A stretch of DNA of 64,000 nucleotides. Source: Gilliamella bombi. Its GTDB lineage: Bacteria > Pseudomonadota > Gammaproteobacteria > Enterobacterales > Orbaceae. This document shows positions 1-10,087 of this stretch, in pieces. The DNA lies in the NCBI RefSeq assembly GCF_900103255.1, contig NZ_FMWS01000016.1:1-64000 (forward strand), in the 5' to 3' direction. Position numbers and translations under genes: made by a program. Within the stretch, counting starts at the first letter, position 1. Every line of letters starts with the position of its first letter. The notes beneath the pieces are model-generated. The model worked only from the letters and a program-made list of their open reading frames with translations, had not been told where the DNA came from and did no database searches.

Positions 1-92
1 GTTGTTTTTGGCTGAATTATTATAACTCACATCATGCCGTCTAAAAAATAATCACGAAAGATCAACACGCCCTAATATATAAAAATATTAAC

Positions 93-122
93 AAAAAAGC
101 AGGACTAATAGCCTGCTTTTTT
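93..122 (-). terminator. intrinsic terminator after gorA
   Basis: An 11-bp inverted repeat (AAAAAAGCAGG, 8-nt loop, CCTGCTTTTTT) lies about 20 bases beyond the gorA stop. Both outer arms end in A/T runs, so it could terminate transcription from either side, including a gene left of the window. Confidence 0.8.
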
Positions 123-142
123 ATTACTACTATCGGTCGTTT

Positions 143-1498
143 TTAACGCATGGTAACAAACTCTTCGGCAGCAGTTGGGTGAATAGCCACCGTATTATCA
201 AAGTCTTTTTTAGTTGCTCCCATTTTAAGCGCTACTGCAAAGCCTTGTAACATTTCGTCCATTCCGTAACCAATGCCATGAATACCAACAATTTTTTCAT
301 CTTTCCCCACGCATACTAATTTCATTCGACAAGGTTGTCGATGCTGTGTTACTGCGGTGTACATTGCTGTAAATGTTGATTTATACACTTTTACGTTTTC
401 TTCACCATACTGCTGTATTGCTTCTGGTTCAGTCAATCCTACTGTACCAATTGCAGGATGAGTAAATACGACGGTCGGAATATTACTGTAATCTAAATGT
501 TCATCAGGTTTATTGTTAAATAACCTTTCTGATAAGCGGCGCCCTGCGGCAACTGCAACAGGTGTTAGCGCTATAGCGCCTGTAATATCATCACCGACAG
601 AATAGATGCCTGGGACATTGGTGTTTTGGTATTTGTCGACGATAACAAAACCTTTATTATCAACCGCAATTCCTGCCGCCTGTAAATTCATGTCATTTGT
701 TGCTGGATCACGTCCAATCGCCCAAATTAAACAATCAACTGTGTAACTTTCGCCATTTTCGAGGTTTAATGTTAGTGAATTATCACTATTTTTAATTACC
801 GATTTTGGAACCGCAAAAGTATGTAATTGTTGTCCTTCAGTAGCAATAACTTCCATTAAGGTTTCAACAATAAGCGGATCAAAAGATCGTAGTGGTGTAG
901 CATTGCGAACAAATTGATGTGTTTGTGCGCCCAAAGCGTGTAATACGCTTGCTATTTCGCAAGCAATATAACCTGCGCCAACAACTGCCACACGTTTTGG
1001 CAAGGCTTTTAGAGCAAAAAAGCCATCTGAAGTAATGCCATTTTGCGCACCTGGAATATTGGGAATGCTTGGTTTTGCGCCAACAGCAATTAGAATATGA
1101 TCAGCACTATAGTGTTCGCCATTTACCTCAACGGTGTGAGAGTCAACAAATTTTGCATAGCCATGAATGACGTCAACTTTGTTATTAGTAAGTACCCGAT
1201 CATAAGACTGATGAATGCGATCAATATAAGCAGTTCGACTAGCAATTAATTTATCCCAATTGAATTGATTAATAGTGGTATCAAAACCGTAATCGGGACC
1301 ATAATGTTTTATAGCTTCTGCAATTTGAGCACCATACCACATTACTTTTTTGGGTACACAACCAACATTAACACAGGTTCCACCTAATAATTTGGCTTCA
1401 ATAATGGCACATTTCTTTCCATAGGACGCAGCTCGATTAATTGATGCTATCCCTCCACTACCACCACCAATGGCAATGTAATCATAATGTTTGGTCAT
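143..1498 (-). CDS. gorA: glutathione-disulfide reductase
   Basis: Class I flavoprotein disulfide reductase that uses NADPH to reduce oxidised glutathione in the cytoplasm. The 451 residues match the usual length. Visible motifs: FAD-binding GGGSGG at residues 11-16; the redox pair in CVNVGC (C42, C47); NADPH Rossmann motif GAGYIACE near residue 173, followed by two arginines (RNATPLRS) typical of NADPH rather than NADH use; C-terminal HPTAAEE carrying the catalytic His/Glu pair donated to the partner subunit. The ATG at 1498 has a good AAGGAT ribosome-binding site. It is transcribed alone, with terminators on both sides. Confidence 0.96.
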   Translation of the reverse strand: MTKHYDYIAIGGGSGGIASINRAASYGKKCAIIEAKLLGGTCVNVGCVPKKVMWYGAQIAEAIKHYGPDYGFDTTINQFNWDKLIASRTAYIDRIHQSYDRVLTNNKVDVIHGYAKFVDSHTVEVNGEHYSADHILIAVGAKPSIPNIPGAQNGITSDGFFALKALPKRVAVVGAGYIACEIASVLHALGAQTHQFVRNATPLRSFDPLIVETLMEVIATEGQQLHTFAVPKSVIKNSDNSLTLNLENGESYTVDCLIWAIGRDPATNDMNLQAAGIAVDNKGFVIVDKYQNTNVPGIYSVGDDITGAIALTPVAVAAGRRLSERLFNNKPDEHLDYSNIPTVVFTHPAIGTVGLTEPEAIQQYGEENVKVYKSTFTAMYTAVTQHRQPCRMKLVCVGKDEKIVGIHGIGYGMDEMLQGFAVALKMGATKKDFDNTVAIHPTAAEEFVTMR

Positions 1499-1681
1499 AA
1501 AATATCCTTAATACTCTTTTTCGTTATTTGCTTATTAGCTTTGCATAAAGATCACAATAAAAAAAGTATTAATTTTGAAATTTAACAATAGTTATTAACG
1601 ATTGATTAAAGTGTATTAATTTTTTTTACTGATTTTTATCTTAAACAAGAATTAACTAAGGTTATTAAGAGCTGAAAAGCC

Positions 1682-1711
1682 AATTGGCTACTTATTTCCA
1701 AGTAGCCAATT
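1682..1711 (-). terminator. intrinsic terminator after hldE
   Basis: A 12-bp perfect stem (AATTGGCTACTT / AAGTAGCCAATT) with a 6-nt loop lies 15 bases beyond the hldE stop. T-rich sequence follows on both strands, so it separates hldE from gorA. Confidence 0.75.
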
Positions 1712-1725
1712 TTATTTGTGATTAT

Positions 1726-3156
1726 TTAGCTTAGCGTTTTTTTTATTGCATTAATAATGTTGGTTGTTGAACATCCATCTTCAAAATTGAGCACTTTAAC
1801 AGTTCCACCAGCAGCAATAACTTCTTTACCGCCAGCGATATCTTCAGGTTTATAATCGCCACCTTTGACTAATACATCGGGTAAAATAGTGCCTATTAAT
1901 CGCTGTGGTGTTTCTTCCTCAAATGGCACGACCCAATCAACTGAATCAAGTGCACCTAATACAATCATTCGTTGCATAAGTGGGTTTATTGGTCTTGATT
2001 CACCTTTTAACTGCTTAACCGAGGCATCGCTGTTCACAGCAACTATTAGACGATCACCAAGTTTACGCGCATTAGCAAGGTAAGAAACATGTCCTGCGTG
2101 TAAAATATCAAAGCAACCATTGGTCATGACAATTTTTTCACCACGCATCCGTGCTTTTTGAACTTCTTCTTTAAGTTCTTCTTCTGTCATTACACCAAAT
2201 CCGTCATCGGCACGTGCTCGAATGGCATTACTTAACTCTACTTGTGATACTGTTGAAGTGCCAAGTTTACCAACAACAACACCCGCTGCCGCATTGGCTA
2301 AGAAACAGCTTTCCTCTAAAGATTGCCCTGCGGCTAAAGCTGCAGCTAATGTGGCAATTACGGTATCGCCAGCACCTGTGACATCAAATACTTCTTTAGC
2401 TTGAGTCGGTAGATGATAAGTTGGTTTATCTAATTGAAGCAATGTCATGCCTTTTTCGCTTCGTGTAACCAATAGCGCTTTTAGTTGGTACTGTTTAATC
2501 AGTTGGTGGCCTTTTTCTATGATTTCATCTTCACTTTGACAATGACCAACTACCGCCTCAAACTCTGACATATTAGGGGTTAAGATTGTTGCACCGCGAT
2601 AACGTTCAAAATCAGTCCCTTTAGGATCAACTAGAATTGGTACATTTGCTTGATTAGCAAGCTTAATTATTGCTTGAACTGCTGATAATGCTCCTTTAGC
2701 ATAGTCCGACAAAACCAATACTTTATGCGTCGCCAATGCTGTTTGAATACGCTCAAGAATAGGAGTTGCATCAATATTGCCAAATCCTTCTTCAAAATCA
2801 ATACGGATCAATTGTTGATTACGTGATAGGACTCGTAGTTTAGTTATGGTTGGGTGTGTTGAAACAGAGACAAAATCACATTGAACTTTGTGTTTACTTA
2901 GCTGTTCATCAAGAATTTTGGCTGGTTCATCAATACCTGTTAATCCGATTAGTCTCGCGTTACCACAAAGCGATGTAATATTCATAGCAACATTAGCCGC
3001 ACCACCTGGTCGCTCTTCTAAAGAGTCAATTTTAACTACAGGTACTGGCGCTTCGGGGGATATCCGATTAGTTCCTCCATACCAATAGCGATCTAACATA
3101 ATATCGCCTACAACTAATACATTGGCACAATTAAAATCAGGTAATGAGGTCTTCAT
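1726..3156 (-). CDS. hldE: bifunctional heptose 7-phosphate kinase / heptose 1-phosphate adenylyltransferase
   Basis: Makes ADP-heptose for the LPS inner core in the cytoplasm. At 476 residues it is the usual fused form. The N-terminal ribokinase-like domain (about 1-320) has the GGAANVA substrate motif and the DVTGAGDT anion-hole/catalytic Asp motif near residue 258. The C-terminal cytidylyltransferase-like domain (about 340-476) has [16 protein letters not shown] with the HxGH nucleotide-binding motif near residue 355. The next LPS-heptose gene, gmhA, is at 10.5 kb, so the pathway is complete up to ADP-heptose apart from GmhB and HldD. The start ATG follows tatC by 46 bases; cotranscription with the tat genes is possible. 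Confidence 0.96.
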   Translation of the reverse strand: MKTSLPDFNCANVLVVGDIMLDRYWYGGTNRISPEAPVPVVKIDSLEERPGGAANVAMNITSLCGNARLIGLTGIDEPAKILDEQLSKHKVQCDFVSVSTHPTITKLRVLSRNQQLIRIDFEEGFGNIDATPILERIQTALATHKVLVLSDYAKGALSAVQAIIKLANQANVPILVDPKGTDFERYRGATILTPNMSEFEAVVGHCQSEDEIIEKGHQLIKQYQLKALLVTRSEKGMTLLQLDKPTYHLPTQAKEVFDVTGAGDTVIATLAAALAAGQSLEESCFLANAAAGVVVGKLGTSTVSQVELSNAIRARADDGFGVMTEEELKEEVQKARMRGEKIVMTNGCFDILHAGHVSYLANARKLGDRLIVAVNSDASVKQLKGESRPINPLMQRMIVLGALDSVDWVVPFEEETPQRLIGTILPDVLVKGGDYKPEDIAGGKEVIAAGGTVKVLNFEDGCSTTNIINAIKKTLS

Positions 3157-3202
3157 TATGACTTGTTATCCTTAATTATTCAGTTAATTCATCTTTTATC
3201 TG

Positions 3203-3973
3203 TTAACTATCTTTATCAGATTCATAACTGTCGTTATCTTCTGTTTTGTCATTTTTTCGTGGTTGATAAAAACGGGCAAAAAAAGTGCCGATTTCAAACA
3301 GTAAACAGATAGGTACAGCTAGTAATATTTGTGAAAATACATCGGGAGGTGTAACAAACATTGCAACGGCAAACACTCCAACAATTATATAAGGGCGCTT
3401 TTTTCGTAGACTTTTAGGAGTAGTTATTCCTGTCCAACAAAGTAGTATAATGGCAACTGGCACTTCGAAAGCAAATCCAAAAACAATAAAGAGTGTCATT
3501 ACAAAATCAAGGTATTTTGTAATATCTGTATTGATAGCTACATCAATAGGTGCAGTGTGAATAAAAAAGTAAAATGCTAGTGGAAACACCACAAAGTAAG
3601 CAAATGCGATACCAAGATAAAAGAGAATTGTGCTTGATACAATTAACGGCATTACTAGACGTTTTTCATGTTGATATAGTGCTGGTGCGATAAATCCCCA
3701 AACTTGATACAGTATGTAAGGAATTGAGATAAATATTGCCACCACAGCAGTTAGCTTAATTGGAGTAAAAAATGGCGCTGCAATATCTGTTGCTATCATG
3801 CTACTACCTTGAGGTAATTGGCTGATAAGTGGATTTGCCACGATATGATAAATATCATTGGAAAAATAGAGTAAGCAAGCTAATACTAGCAAAATACAGA
3901 TAATAGAGCGTAGAAGCCGTGTTCTAAGTTCAACAAGATGTCCAATTAATGGTTGTGTAGCGTCGTCGGTCAT
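3203..3973 (-). CDS. tatC: Sec-independent (Tat) translocase subunit TatC
   Basis: Polytopic inner-membrane receptor of the twin-arginine translocase, which exports folded proteins. At 256 residues it matches the family. The N-terminus [12 protein letters not shown] is the TatC signature involved in signal-peptide recognition, and about six hydrophobic segments follow (near 20-40, 75-100, 115-140, 155-180, 195-210, 213-232). The C-terminal tail is charged and cytoplasmic. Its ATG overlaps the tatB stop by 4 bases, so it is translationally coupled. tatD, which follows in E. coli, is absent; hldE comes next. Confidence 0.97.
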   Translation of the reverse strand: MTDDATQPLIGHLVELRTRLLRSIICILLVLACLLYFSNDIYHIVANPLISQLPQGSSMIATDIAAPFFTPIKLTAVVAIFISIPYILYQVWGFIAPALYQHEKRLVMPLIVSSTILFYLGIAFAYFVVFPLAFYFFIHTAPIDVAINTDITKYLDFVMTLFIVFGFAFEVPVAIILLCWTGITTPKSLRKKRPYIIVGVFAVAMFVTPPDVFSQILLAVPICLLFEIGTFFARFYQPRKNDKTEDNDSYESDKDS

Positions 3974-4311
3974 GATTTATTTTTATCTGAGTGAGAGTGA
4001 GAATCGATCAGCGTTGCAGAGTCGATCTCGTTTTGTAATGATTCTGTTACGCGCTTTAAATCATCAATTGATTCTTGAATCTCTGGCGTAAGTGTTGTTA
4101 AACCACTTTGTTCAGCCTTTTTTAGACTGTCTTGTAACTCTTGCAGTTTAAGTTCTTTATTTAATTCTAACTGTACAGTAGCAGACATTCGGCGGAGTAC
4201 TTTTATCCATCCTGCAACTGTTTTTATGGCAATAGGTAACCTTTCTGGCCCTAAAACCACCAGACCAATAATTAATACCAATAGTAACTGACCAAAGCTG
4301 ATGTCGAACAC
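3970..4311 (-). CDS. tatB: Tat translocase subunit TatB
   Basis: Single-span inner-membrane protein that forms the TatBC signal-peptide receptor. It starts [26 protein letters not shown]: a short membrane segment, the FGP-like hinge (LGPERLP) and then an amphipathic helix with a long charged cytoplasmic tail. At 113 residues it is shorter than the 171 of E. coli; the missing part is the poorly conserved tail. It starts 3 bases after the tatA stop and overlaps tatC by 4 bases. Confidence 0.95.
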   Translation of the reverse strand: MFDISFGQLLLVLIIGLVVLGPERLPIAIKTVAGWIKVLRRMSATVQLELNKELKLQELQDSLKKAEQSGLTTLTPEIQESIDDLKRVTESLQNEIDSATLIDSHSHSDKNKS

Positions 4312-4314
4312 GGG

Positions 4315-4551
4315 TTACTCTTTTTTGCTATTGTTAGTATCTGTATTGTTAGTATCTGATGAGTCAATATTCTCGACTTTTTGTAAATTGTCTTGCTCTT
4401 TTTGGTCGTGGCCGTCATCATCATTCATCGCTTTTTTAAAGCCTTTAATTGATGCACCAAGATCGGAGCCTAATGTTCGTAATTTTTTTGTTCCAAATAA
4501 CAAAACAACAACAGCAACTAATATGAGGAGTTGAGGCAAGCTTGGCATCAT
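4315..4551 (-). CDS. tatA: Tat translocase pore subunit TatA
   Basis: Small membrane protein (78 residues) that oligomerises to let folded Tat substrates cross the inner membrane. One N-terminal membrane helix (about residues 4-20) is followed by the [24 protein letters not shown] amphipathic helix, in which the FGxxKLP-type hinge and FKKAM end are typical of TatA/E. The tail is acidic and rich in Asn/Asp. An AGATAATT-type weak ribosome-binding region precedes the ATG. First of the tatABC genes, about 80 bases after ubiB, as in E. coli. Confidence 0.95.
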   Translation of the reverse strand: MMPSLPQLLILVAVVVLLFGTKKLRTLGSDLGASIKGFKKAMNDDDGHDQKEQDNLQKVENIDSSDTNNTDTNNSKKE

Positions 4552-4634
4552 GATAATTATCTCCAGTAAGGTTAATACCTAAATTATACACACAAACTAC
4601 AATTTTCCCAAATAACTAGTTTTGTGCTCAATTC

Positions 4635-6176
4635 TTAATGCACAATTAGTATAATAATACATAATGCACAAAATAGTGCAATCGCTGTATATAAATTTCG
4701 TTCACGCTTTTTACTACGCTGAAGTTCTTGATTGATTTGCTGTAATTGAACATTCATTTGTTTAGAAATTCGTTCATAATCATTTAATTTTTCTGGTAAC
4801 TGTGGCAACATGACCCGCCACTGAGGCAACGATTCCCAAGCTTGTTGTAGTATCTTTTTAGCACTATATTTATCTCGATACCACTTTTCTAAAAACGGCT
4901 TTGCTGTTTGCCACAAATCAAGTTCTGGATAAAGCTGACGACCAAGTCCTTCAATATAAAATAGCGTTTTTTCAAGTAAGGTTAGTTGGGGTTGGATATC
5001 CATATCAAATTGACGTGCAACTTGAAATAATTGCAGTAAAATCTGTGAAAATGAGATTTCAGAAAGTGGTTTTGAAAATGCGGGCTCACATACATTGCGC
5101 ATTGCCATTTCAAGTGCAATAACATCTGTTGTTGCTGGTACCCAGCCTGATGCAATATAGGTTTCGGCTATTTTTCGATAATCTCGATTGAAAAATGCTA
5201 AGAAATTTTCTGCAAGATAGCGTTGATCATCAGCACTTAATATACCAACAATCGCACAATCAATACCAATATAACGTGGATTTTGTGGTTCTGTAATATC
5301 AACAAAAATGTTGCCTGGATGCATGTCAGCATGAAAAAAGTTATCACGAAACACTTGGGTAAAAAAAGCTTGTACTCCTCGTTCTGCAAGTAATTTCATA
5401 TCAACATTATTTTGCTTTAACTGATCGATATCTGCAATGGGGATCCCTTTAATGCGCTCTTCAACCATCACATTTTTTCGACATAAATCTTGGTAAACAT
5501 AAGGGATATATAAAATGTCGCTATTGATAAAATTATCGCGTAATCTAGCCGTGTTGTAAGCTTCTTTTTGTAAATCTAACTCTTTTAATAGTGTCATTTC
5601 ATAATCATGCACTATTTCAACCGCTCGTAATTTTTCGCCTGATTCAATCCGCTTAGTTAATTGTTTAGCCATCCAATACATCAAACTAATATCGGCTTGG
5701 ATAACGTGTAAAATGTTAGGACGCAATACTTTGATAACTACTTCGGCTTGACTACGTTTTAATATCGCCTTATGAACTTGTGCTATTGATGCTGATGCTA
5801 TTGGTTTTTCGTCAAAATCTGCAAAATAATAATCAATTGGCTGCTCTAAAGCTGACTCAATTATTTGTTTGGCAATTTTACCGTCAATAGGGTTAACTTG
5901 GTCTTGTAATTTTGCCAAAGCATCGGCTATGTGTTTTGGTAAAATATCTCGTCGAGTTGAGATCATTTGTCCAATTTTCACCCAAACTGGACCTAGTTCT
6001 TGTAACGCTAGTTGTAAACGTTCACCGATTTCTTGATGTTTTGCTTTAGCTCTAACCCAAAACATACAAAATAATAAAGTACGCAACCATTTTGATGAAC
6101 GATGTTTTGGCAACAATTCATTTAATTGATAAGCTCGGAATACAGTTAATATTTTAAACAGTCTAAAAAATGTCAT
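4635..6176 (-). CDS. ubiB: ubiquinone biosynthesis accessory ATPase UbiB (ABC1/ADCK family)
   Basis: Atypical kinase-fold protein needed for coenzyme Q synthesis, probably an ATPase that supports the Ubi complex at the membrane. It has the family KxGQ signature (VKIGQMISTRRDILP near residue 70), an alanine/serine-rich nucleotide loop (ASASIAQVH), the VIKVLRP lysine strand, and HADMHPGNIFV with GIDCAIVG as catalytic-loop and metal motifs. The C-terminus ends in one hydrophobic helix (NLYTAIALFCALCIIILIV). It is 513 residues, against 546 in E. coli. It lies 14 bases after ubiE; the SCP2-domain gene ubiJ, normally between them, is missing. Confidence 0.95.
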   Translation of the reverse strand: MTFFRLFKILTVFRAYQLNELLPKHRSSKWLRTLLFCMFWVRAKAKHQEIGERLQLALQELGPVWVKIGQMISTRRDILPKHIADALAKLQDQVNPIDGKIAKQIIESALEQPIDYYFADFDEKPIASASIAQVHKAILKRSQAEVVIKVLRPNILHVIQADISLMYWMAKQLTKRIESGEKLRAVEIVHDYEMTLLKELDLQKEAYNTARLRDNFINSDILYIPYVYQDLCRKNVMVEERIKGIPIADIDQLKQNNVDMKLLAERGVQAFFTQVFRDNFFHADMHPGNIFVDITEPQNPRYIGIDCAIVGILSADDQRYLAENFLAFFNRDYRKIAETYIASGWVPATTDVIALEMAMRNVCEPAFSKPLSEISFSQILLQLFQVARQFDMDIQPQLTLLEKTLFYIEGLGRQLYPELDLWQTAKPFLEKWYRDKYSAKKILQQAWESLPQWRVMLPQLPEKLNDYERISKQMNVQLQQINQELQRSKKRERNLYTAIALFCALCIIILIVH

Positions 6177-6190
6177 TATTATTCATCGCA

Positions 6191-6967
6191 TCAAAATTTA
6201 AAGCCAGTATGTAACGCAACTATACCACCAGTCATATTGTGATATTTCACATCGACAAATCCTGCATCTTCCATCATTTTTTTCAATGTATTTTGATCAG
6301 GATGCATACGGATAGATTCAGCTAAATAACGGTAACTTTCAGAATCATTTGCCACTATTTTCCCCATCAATGGTAACATGGTAAATGAGTATAGATCATA
6401 CGCTTTATTCAGAATTTGATATTGCGGTTTAGAGAATTCAAGAATTAATAAACGCCCGCCAGGTTTTAATACTCGCCACATGGATCGTAATGCTTTTTCT
6501 TTGTCGGTGACATTACGTAATCCAAATGAAATAGTAATACAATCGAAATAGTTATCTGCAAAAGGTAATTCCTCGGCATTAGCTTGTACATATTCAATGT
6601 TTTTAAATAAGCCTTTGTCACGTAGCTTATCTCGTCCCACTTTTAACATCGATTCGTTAATATCAGCTAACACAACCAATCCATCATCACCAACAAGTTG
6701 CGAGAATTTTGCCGTTAAATCACCAGTACCTCCTGCCAAATCTAAAACTTTTTGACCTTTACGCACGCTACTATATTCAATGGTAATTTTTTTCCAAATA
6801 CGATGTATGCCAAATGACATTAGATCATTCATAACATCATATTTATCAGCAACAGAATGAAATACTTCAGCAACACGTTTTACTTTTTCTTGTTTGGGAA
6901 CTTGTTTGTAACCAAAATCAATTTTTTCTTGATTTGTATCGTCTTGTTTGTCAGAAGATTGAGACAT
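6191..6967 (-). CDS. ubiE: ubiquinone/menaquinone biosynthesis C-methyltransferase UbiE
   Basis: SAM-dependent C-methyltransferase acting on both demethylmenaquinol and the ubiquinone precursor. It is 258 residues. Seen: [22 protein letters not shown] near residue 36 (UbiE signature 1), the SAM-binding [11 protein letters not shown] (about 80-90), [10 protein letters not shown] and [17 protein letters not shown] (signature 2 region), and a C-terminal [11 protein letters not shown]. It heads the ubiE-ubiB-tatABC cluster. A short hydrophilic N-terminal extension precedes the conserved core. The ribosome-binding site is weak (GGTAAA). Confidence 0.96.
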   Translation of the reverse strand: MSQSSDKQDDTNQEKIDFGYKQVPKQEKVKRVAEVFHSVADKYDVMNDLMSFGIHRIWKKITIEYSSVRKGQKVLDLAGGTGDLTAKFSQLVGDDGLVVLADINESMLKVGRDKLRDKGLFKNIEYVQANAEELPFADNYFDCITISFGLRNVTDKEKALRSMWRVLKPGGRLLILEFSKPQYQILNKAYDLYSFTMLPLMGKIVANDSESYRYLAESIRMHPDQNTLKKMMEDAGFVDVKYHNMTGGIVALHTGFKF

Positions 6968-7029
6968 AAAAATTTACCTATCACAAATATTTGACTTATT
7001 TTAACATAAGCCACAATAAATGTGATGAA

Positions 7030-7971
7030 CTAAATCAATAATGCTTCAACCTCTTTTGTGATTGTTTCAAAATGTTCCAGCCGTGAGGATTTTGGATTTA
7101 AATCTTTTTCGTGAATGACTAAATCAAAATGATAACTGTCTTTAAAAGCTTTTAAAATTTCATTATTTTTTTGAAATAATTGATTGTAGTACTGTGCTAA
7201 TGTTTCAAAATCAATTGAGGTAAAAACAACCTTATTGGCGCTTTCAACAGCTTTTGAAATCCGTTCTACATGTAACATCGCAATTTTCATAAAATCAGAT
7301 TCACTCAAATAGCGTTTGTTATGCTGAGTTAAGATTTCTCGCTCAATATAATTAATATAACCGTTAGGTACATATTGAGTATTATAAATATTAGCAAATT
7401 GAATAGGTAAATCACGAAATCTATTTTGACCAACAATAGCTACTTTTTTAACAAAAAAAGGTTTTGCTGCTTGTGCGATATAAGACCAGTTTTTATAAGG
7501 ATTTTCACGGATTTGGGTTGCGCTGATGCTTATAAAATCTCGATTGGCATCAACAATGATTACCGGACAGCCAAAATAGAGTTCATGATTTTTGACATCT
7601 TGCGGTTCACTAGTAAATACTACGTTAGGCTTAATTTTATGTTCGGAAAGAATTTGCTTAACGCGACAACTCCAATCTTGCCATCCATTGGGATAAAATT
7701 CAATACCAGCTTCATCAAGTACATGGATATGAATATTGTGGCGATCTTTAAACGTCTCTTTTAACCATGAAAAGCGGTCGCTAACTTGTGGTTGTTTGGG
7801 TAAGCGGCTTTTATCAAATAGCTGCTTATCACGTGATGCCTCACAGCCCAATATGATATGTAACACATCAACTTGGCTCATTGCTTTTTCAATCAAATAA
7901 ATATGACCACAATGTAAAGGATAAAACTTCCCAAAAATTAAACCAACTTTATGCTTTAAAGCCATAACCAT
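7030..7971 (-). CDS. nadR: NadR-type NMN adenylyltransferase with degenerate ribosylnicotinamide kinase domain
   Basis: NAD biosynthesis enzyme of the NadR family. The N-terminal nucleotidyltransferase domain looks intact: GKFYPLHCGH (GxFxPxHxGH) near residue 15 and ISATQIREN near residue 155. The E. coli-type helix-turn-helix is absent, so this form is not a repressor. The C-terminal half still aligns with the ribosylnicotinamide kinase (ANIYNTQ, HVERISKAVESANKVVF, YHFDLVI), but its P-loop, GESSGKS in E. coli, reads GQNRFRD here, and the Walker B FIDTDF reads FTSIDF. Kinase activity is therefore doubtful. Start choice is uncertain: ATG at 7971 or 7965, with an in-frame TTG at 7986; no clear ribosome-binding site decides. 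PncB at 17.2 kb supplies another NAD salvage route. Confidence 0.85.
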   Translation of the reverse strand: MVMALKHKVGLIFGKFYPLHCGHIYLIEKAMSQVDVLHIILGCEASRDKQLFDKSRLPKQPQVSDRFSWLKETFKDRHNIHIHVLDEAGIEFYPNGWQDWSCRVKQILSEHKIKPNVVFTSEPQDVKNHELYFGCPVIIVDANRDFISISATQIRENPYKNWSYIAQAAKPFFVKKVAIVGQNRFRDLPIQFANIYNTQYVPNGYINYIEREILTQHNKRYLSESDFMKIAMLHVERISKAVESANKVVFTSIDFETLAQYYNQLFQKNNEILKAFKDSYHFDLVIHEKDLNPKSSRLEHFETITKEVEALLI

Positions 7972-8115
7972 TACCAAAATACACAATAACTAATAACAAT
8001 TTACAGAAAAAAAAAGCAATTTCTAATCAAATCATGCTATTTGATATATTTTACCAATTAGTAAAATAACTTTTACCATACAAATAGTTGATAATAAAGA
8101 TAAAATAATACTTTA

Positions 8116-9171
8116 TTATTTTTGTAAATTAGATAATAAAATACCCGTTGCAACCGAAATATTTAACGCAGGCATGTTATCATTTCCCTTTAAATGGACA
8201 ACAACATTAGCACAATTAATAAGTTTTATATTAATTTGTTGAAATATAACTAACGCAACTTTTTTATCAAACTTGATTTTATGCAATTGAGTTGATGCAA
8301 TGGATTTTGCCTGACACGGTAATAACGCAACAACTTGGTAACCACGCTGTTTAAGCATATCAAGTGAAGCAACAAAATCATCACTTTTAATTGATTCAAC
8401 AGCCTCAATACCACCTTCTGCCACACGCATGGCAGCGCCACTATCGAGTAAATTTGTTTGACGTAATATAACGCCATTAACACCATAAAAAGCAGCACTA
8501 CGAATTAAGCCACCTAAATTATGGGGATTATGAACATCGTCAATAGCTAAAATACAATCATGATCTTTATTACTATTGTTTTCTAAATAATCCAATAAGG
8601 TAAGTGGAACACGTTTTTTTACAATTAGGCAGACACCGCCATGGTGCTGAGTTTGAGTTATTTTACTAATTTGCTCACTAGAGATAACATCATAACCTAA
8701 CCGTTGTTTGACTAACCAGTCTATTAGATCTTTAAACTGATAAGTCATCTCTTGGGTAATAAATAGTTTAACAATAGCTGTGCGTCGATGTTTGAAAACT
8801 GCTTTACAGCTATTTTCACTATAAACTAAAGTTTCTTCTTTACGTTGGCGATAGCCATCATAACCAAAGGTCGGTACTTGATCATTAGCACGAACCTTTT
8901 TTTGCCATGGTGAATCATTATCGATAGATGATTGAGATTGATTAAGTTCAACATTAAACCGCTTTTTTGCAAACTCAGATTTATCATTTCGAGGTTTGAA
9001 TGTTTCAATACGATCATGACGATCTCGTTTAGATTTCAACTGAAATGAATCATCTTTACGCTTCTCTTTCCATCGAGAGGGCTTTTCAATAGCCGAGCGA
9101 GAATGTTTTTTAGATTCACTATTTTTGGCGTAAAAAATAGATGGTTTATTTTTTTCGGTATTGTCGTTCAT
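8116..9171 (-). CDS. TrmH/SpoU-family RNA 2'-O-methyltransferase-like protein (YfiF-like)
   Basis: 351 residues. The first about 120 are low-complexity and strongly basic (many K, R, S), as in E. coli YfiF. A substrate-binding-like region follows (about 125-190), then the SPOUT domain (about 200-351). Motif 1 (DVHNPHNLGGLIRSAAFYGV) is well kept and motif 3 (ALNISVATGILL) is recognisable. Motif 2, usually GxExxGL and part of the SAM-binding knot, is replaced by FQQINIKL, so catalysis may be lost or changed. The likely substrate (rRNA or tRNA) is unknown. It follows nusB by 21 bases. Confidence 0.8.
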   Translation of the reverse strand: MNDNTEKNKPSIFYAKNSESKKHSRSAIEKPSRWKEKRKDDSFQLKSKRDRHDRIETFKPRNDKSEFAKKRFNVELNQSQSSIDNDSPWQKKVRANDQVPTFGYDGYRQRKEETLVYSENSCKAVFKHRRTAIVKLFITQEMTYQFKDLIDWLVKQRLGYDVISSEQISKITQTQHHGGVCLIVKKRVPLTLLDYLENNSNKDHDCILAIDDVHNPHNLGGLIRSAAFYGVNGVILRQTNLLDSGAAMRVAEGGIEAVESIKSDDFVASLDMLKQRGYQVVALLPCQAKSIASTQLHKIKFDKKVALVIFQQINIKLINCANVVVHLKGNDNMPALNISVATGILLSNLQK

Positions 9172-9192
9172 ATCAATCTCACAATTAATCGG

Positions 9193-9612
9193 TTATCGCG
9201 TACGGATGGTTGGGGCTATTTTATCTAATACGCCATTAACAAATTTATGGCTGTCAGCAGCACCGAAGGTTTTTGTTAAATCAATGGCTTCATTAATTAC
9301 CACTTTATAAGGTACATCTTGACGTTTCATTAATTCATATAGTGCGATTCTAAGTATCGCTAATTCAATTTGTCCTAATTCATCAACAGATCGTTCAGTG
9401 AGATAAGGCGTCATTTTATCATCTAATTCGGCAGTATTTTTTGCTACACCATTTAATAATTCACGAAAATACTTAGAATCGACGCCTTTCATATCTTGTT
9501 CTGCAATAAAACTTGTCTCAACATCAGCAAGATCGTTTCTGGAAACTTGCCAAGAGTAAATGGCTTGTACCGCACATTCTCTTGCTCGACGACGAGGATT
9601 AACTAATGCCAC
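9193..9612 (-). CDS. nusB: transcription antitermination factor NusB
   Basis: All-helical RNA-binding protein that, with NusE (S10), binds boxA RNA and supports rRNA operon antitermination. Its 139 residues match E. coli. Family features: an N-terminal arginine-rich [16 protein letters not shown] and C-terminal [29 protein letters not shown]. It lies 4 bases after ribH, the usual ribH-nusB pair. Confidence 0.96.
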   Translation of the reverse strand: MALVNPRRRARECAVQAIYSWQVSRNDLADVETSFIAEQDMKGVDSKYFRELLNGVAKNTAELDDKMTPYLTERSVDELGQIELAILRIALYELMKRQDVPYKVVINEAIDLTKTFGAADSHKFVNGVLDKIAPTIRTR

Positions 9613-9616
9613 AAAA

Positions 9617-10087
9617 TTACTCCTTAATTGCTTTAATAATATTTAGCATTTCCAGCGCAGTTAATGCAACTTCAGCCCCTTTATTGCCTGCCTTAGTGCC
9701 TGCACGTTCAATTGCTTGTTCTATACTTTCGGTGGTTAAAATACCAAACCCTACTGGAATAGTGTTATCTAAACTTGTACTTAATAATCCAGAGCTTGAT
9801 TCACCAGCAACAAAATCAAAATGCGCTGTACTACCACGAATTACGGTACCTAACGCCACAACAGCATCATATTTTTTTGACTGTGCGGCAACTTTAACAG
9901 CTAGAGGAATTTCATAAGCACCAGGAACCCAAATAACAGTGATATTTTTATCATCAACTTGTCCTATACGTGTCAATGCATCAATTGCACCATTTACTAG
10001 GCTATCATTAATAAAATGATTAAAACGCGCCACTACAATTGCAACTTTAGCTTTTGGTGCAGCAACTTTACCTTCAATCGTTTGCAT
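9617..10087 (-). CDS. ribH: 6,7-dimethyl-8-ribityllumazine synthase
   Basis: Penultimate step of riboflavin synthesis: condenses ribitylaminouracil with dihydroxybutanone phosphate. At 156 residues it is the icosahedral-type enzyme. Seen: ARFNHFIND (substrate loop, Phe stacking residue), WVPGAYEIP near residue 55, [14 protein letters not shown] near residue 80 with the catalytic His, and [11 protein letters not shown]. It heads the ribH-nusB operon. No FMN riboswitch-like structure was recognised upstream. Confidence 0.96.
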   Translation of the reverse strand: MQTIEGKVAAPKAKVAIVVARFNHFINDSLVNGAIDALTRIGQVDDKNITVIWVPGAYEIPLAVKVAAQSKKYDAVVALGTVIRGSTAHFDFVAGESSSGLLSTSLDNTIPVGFGILTTESIEQAIERAGTKAGNKGAEVALTALEMLNIIKAIKE

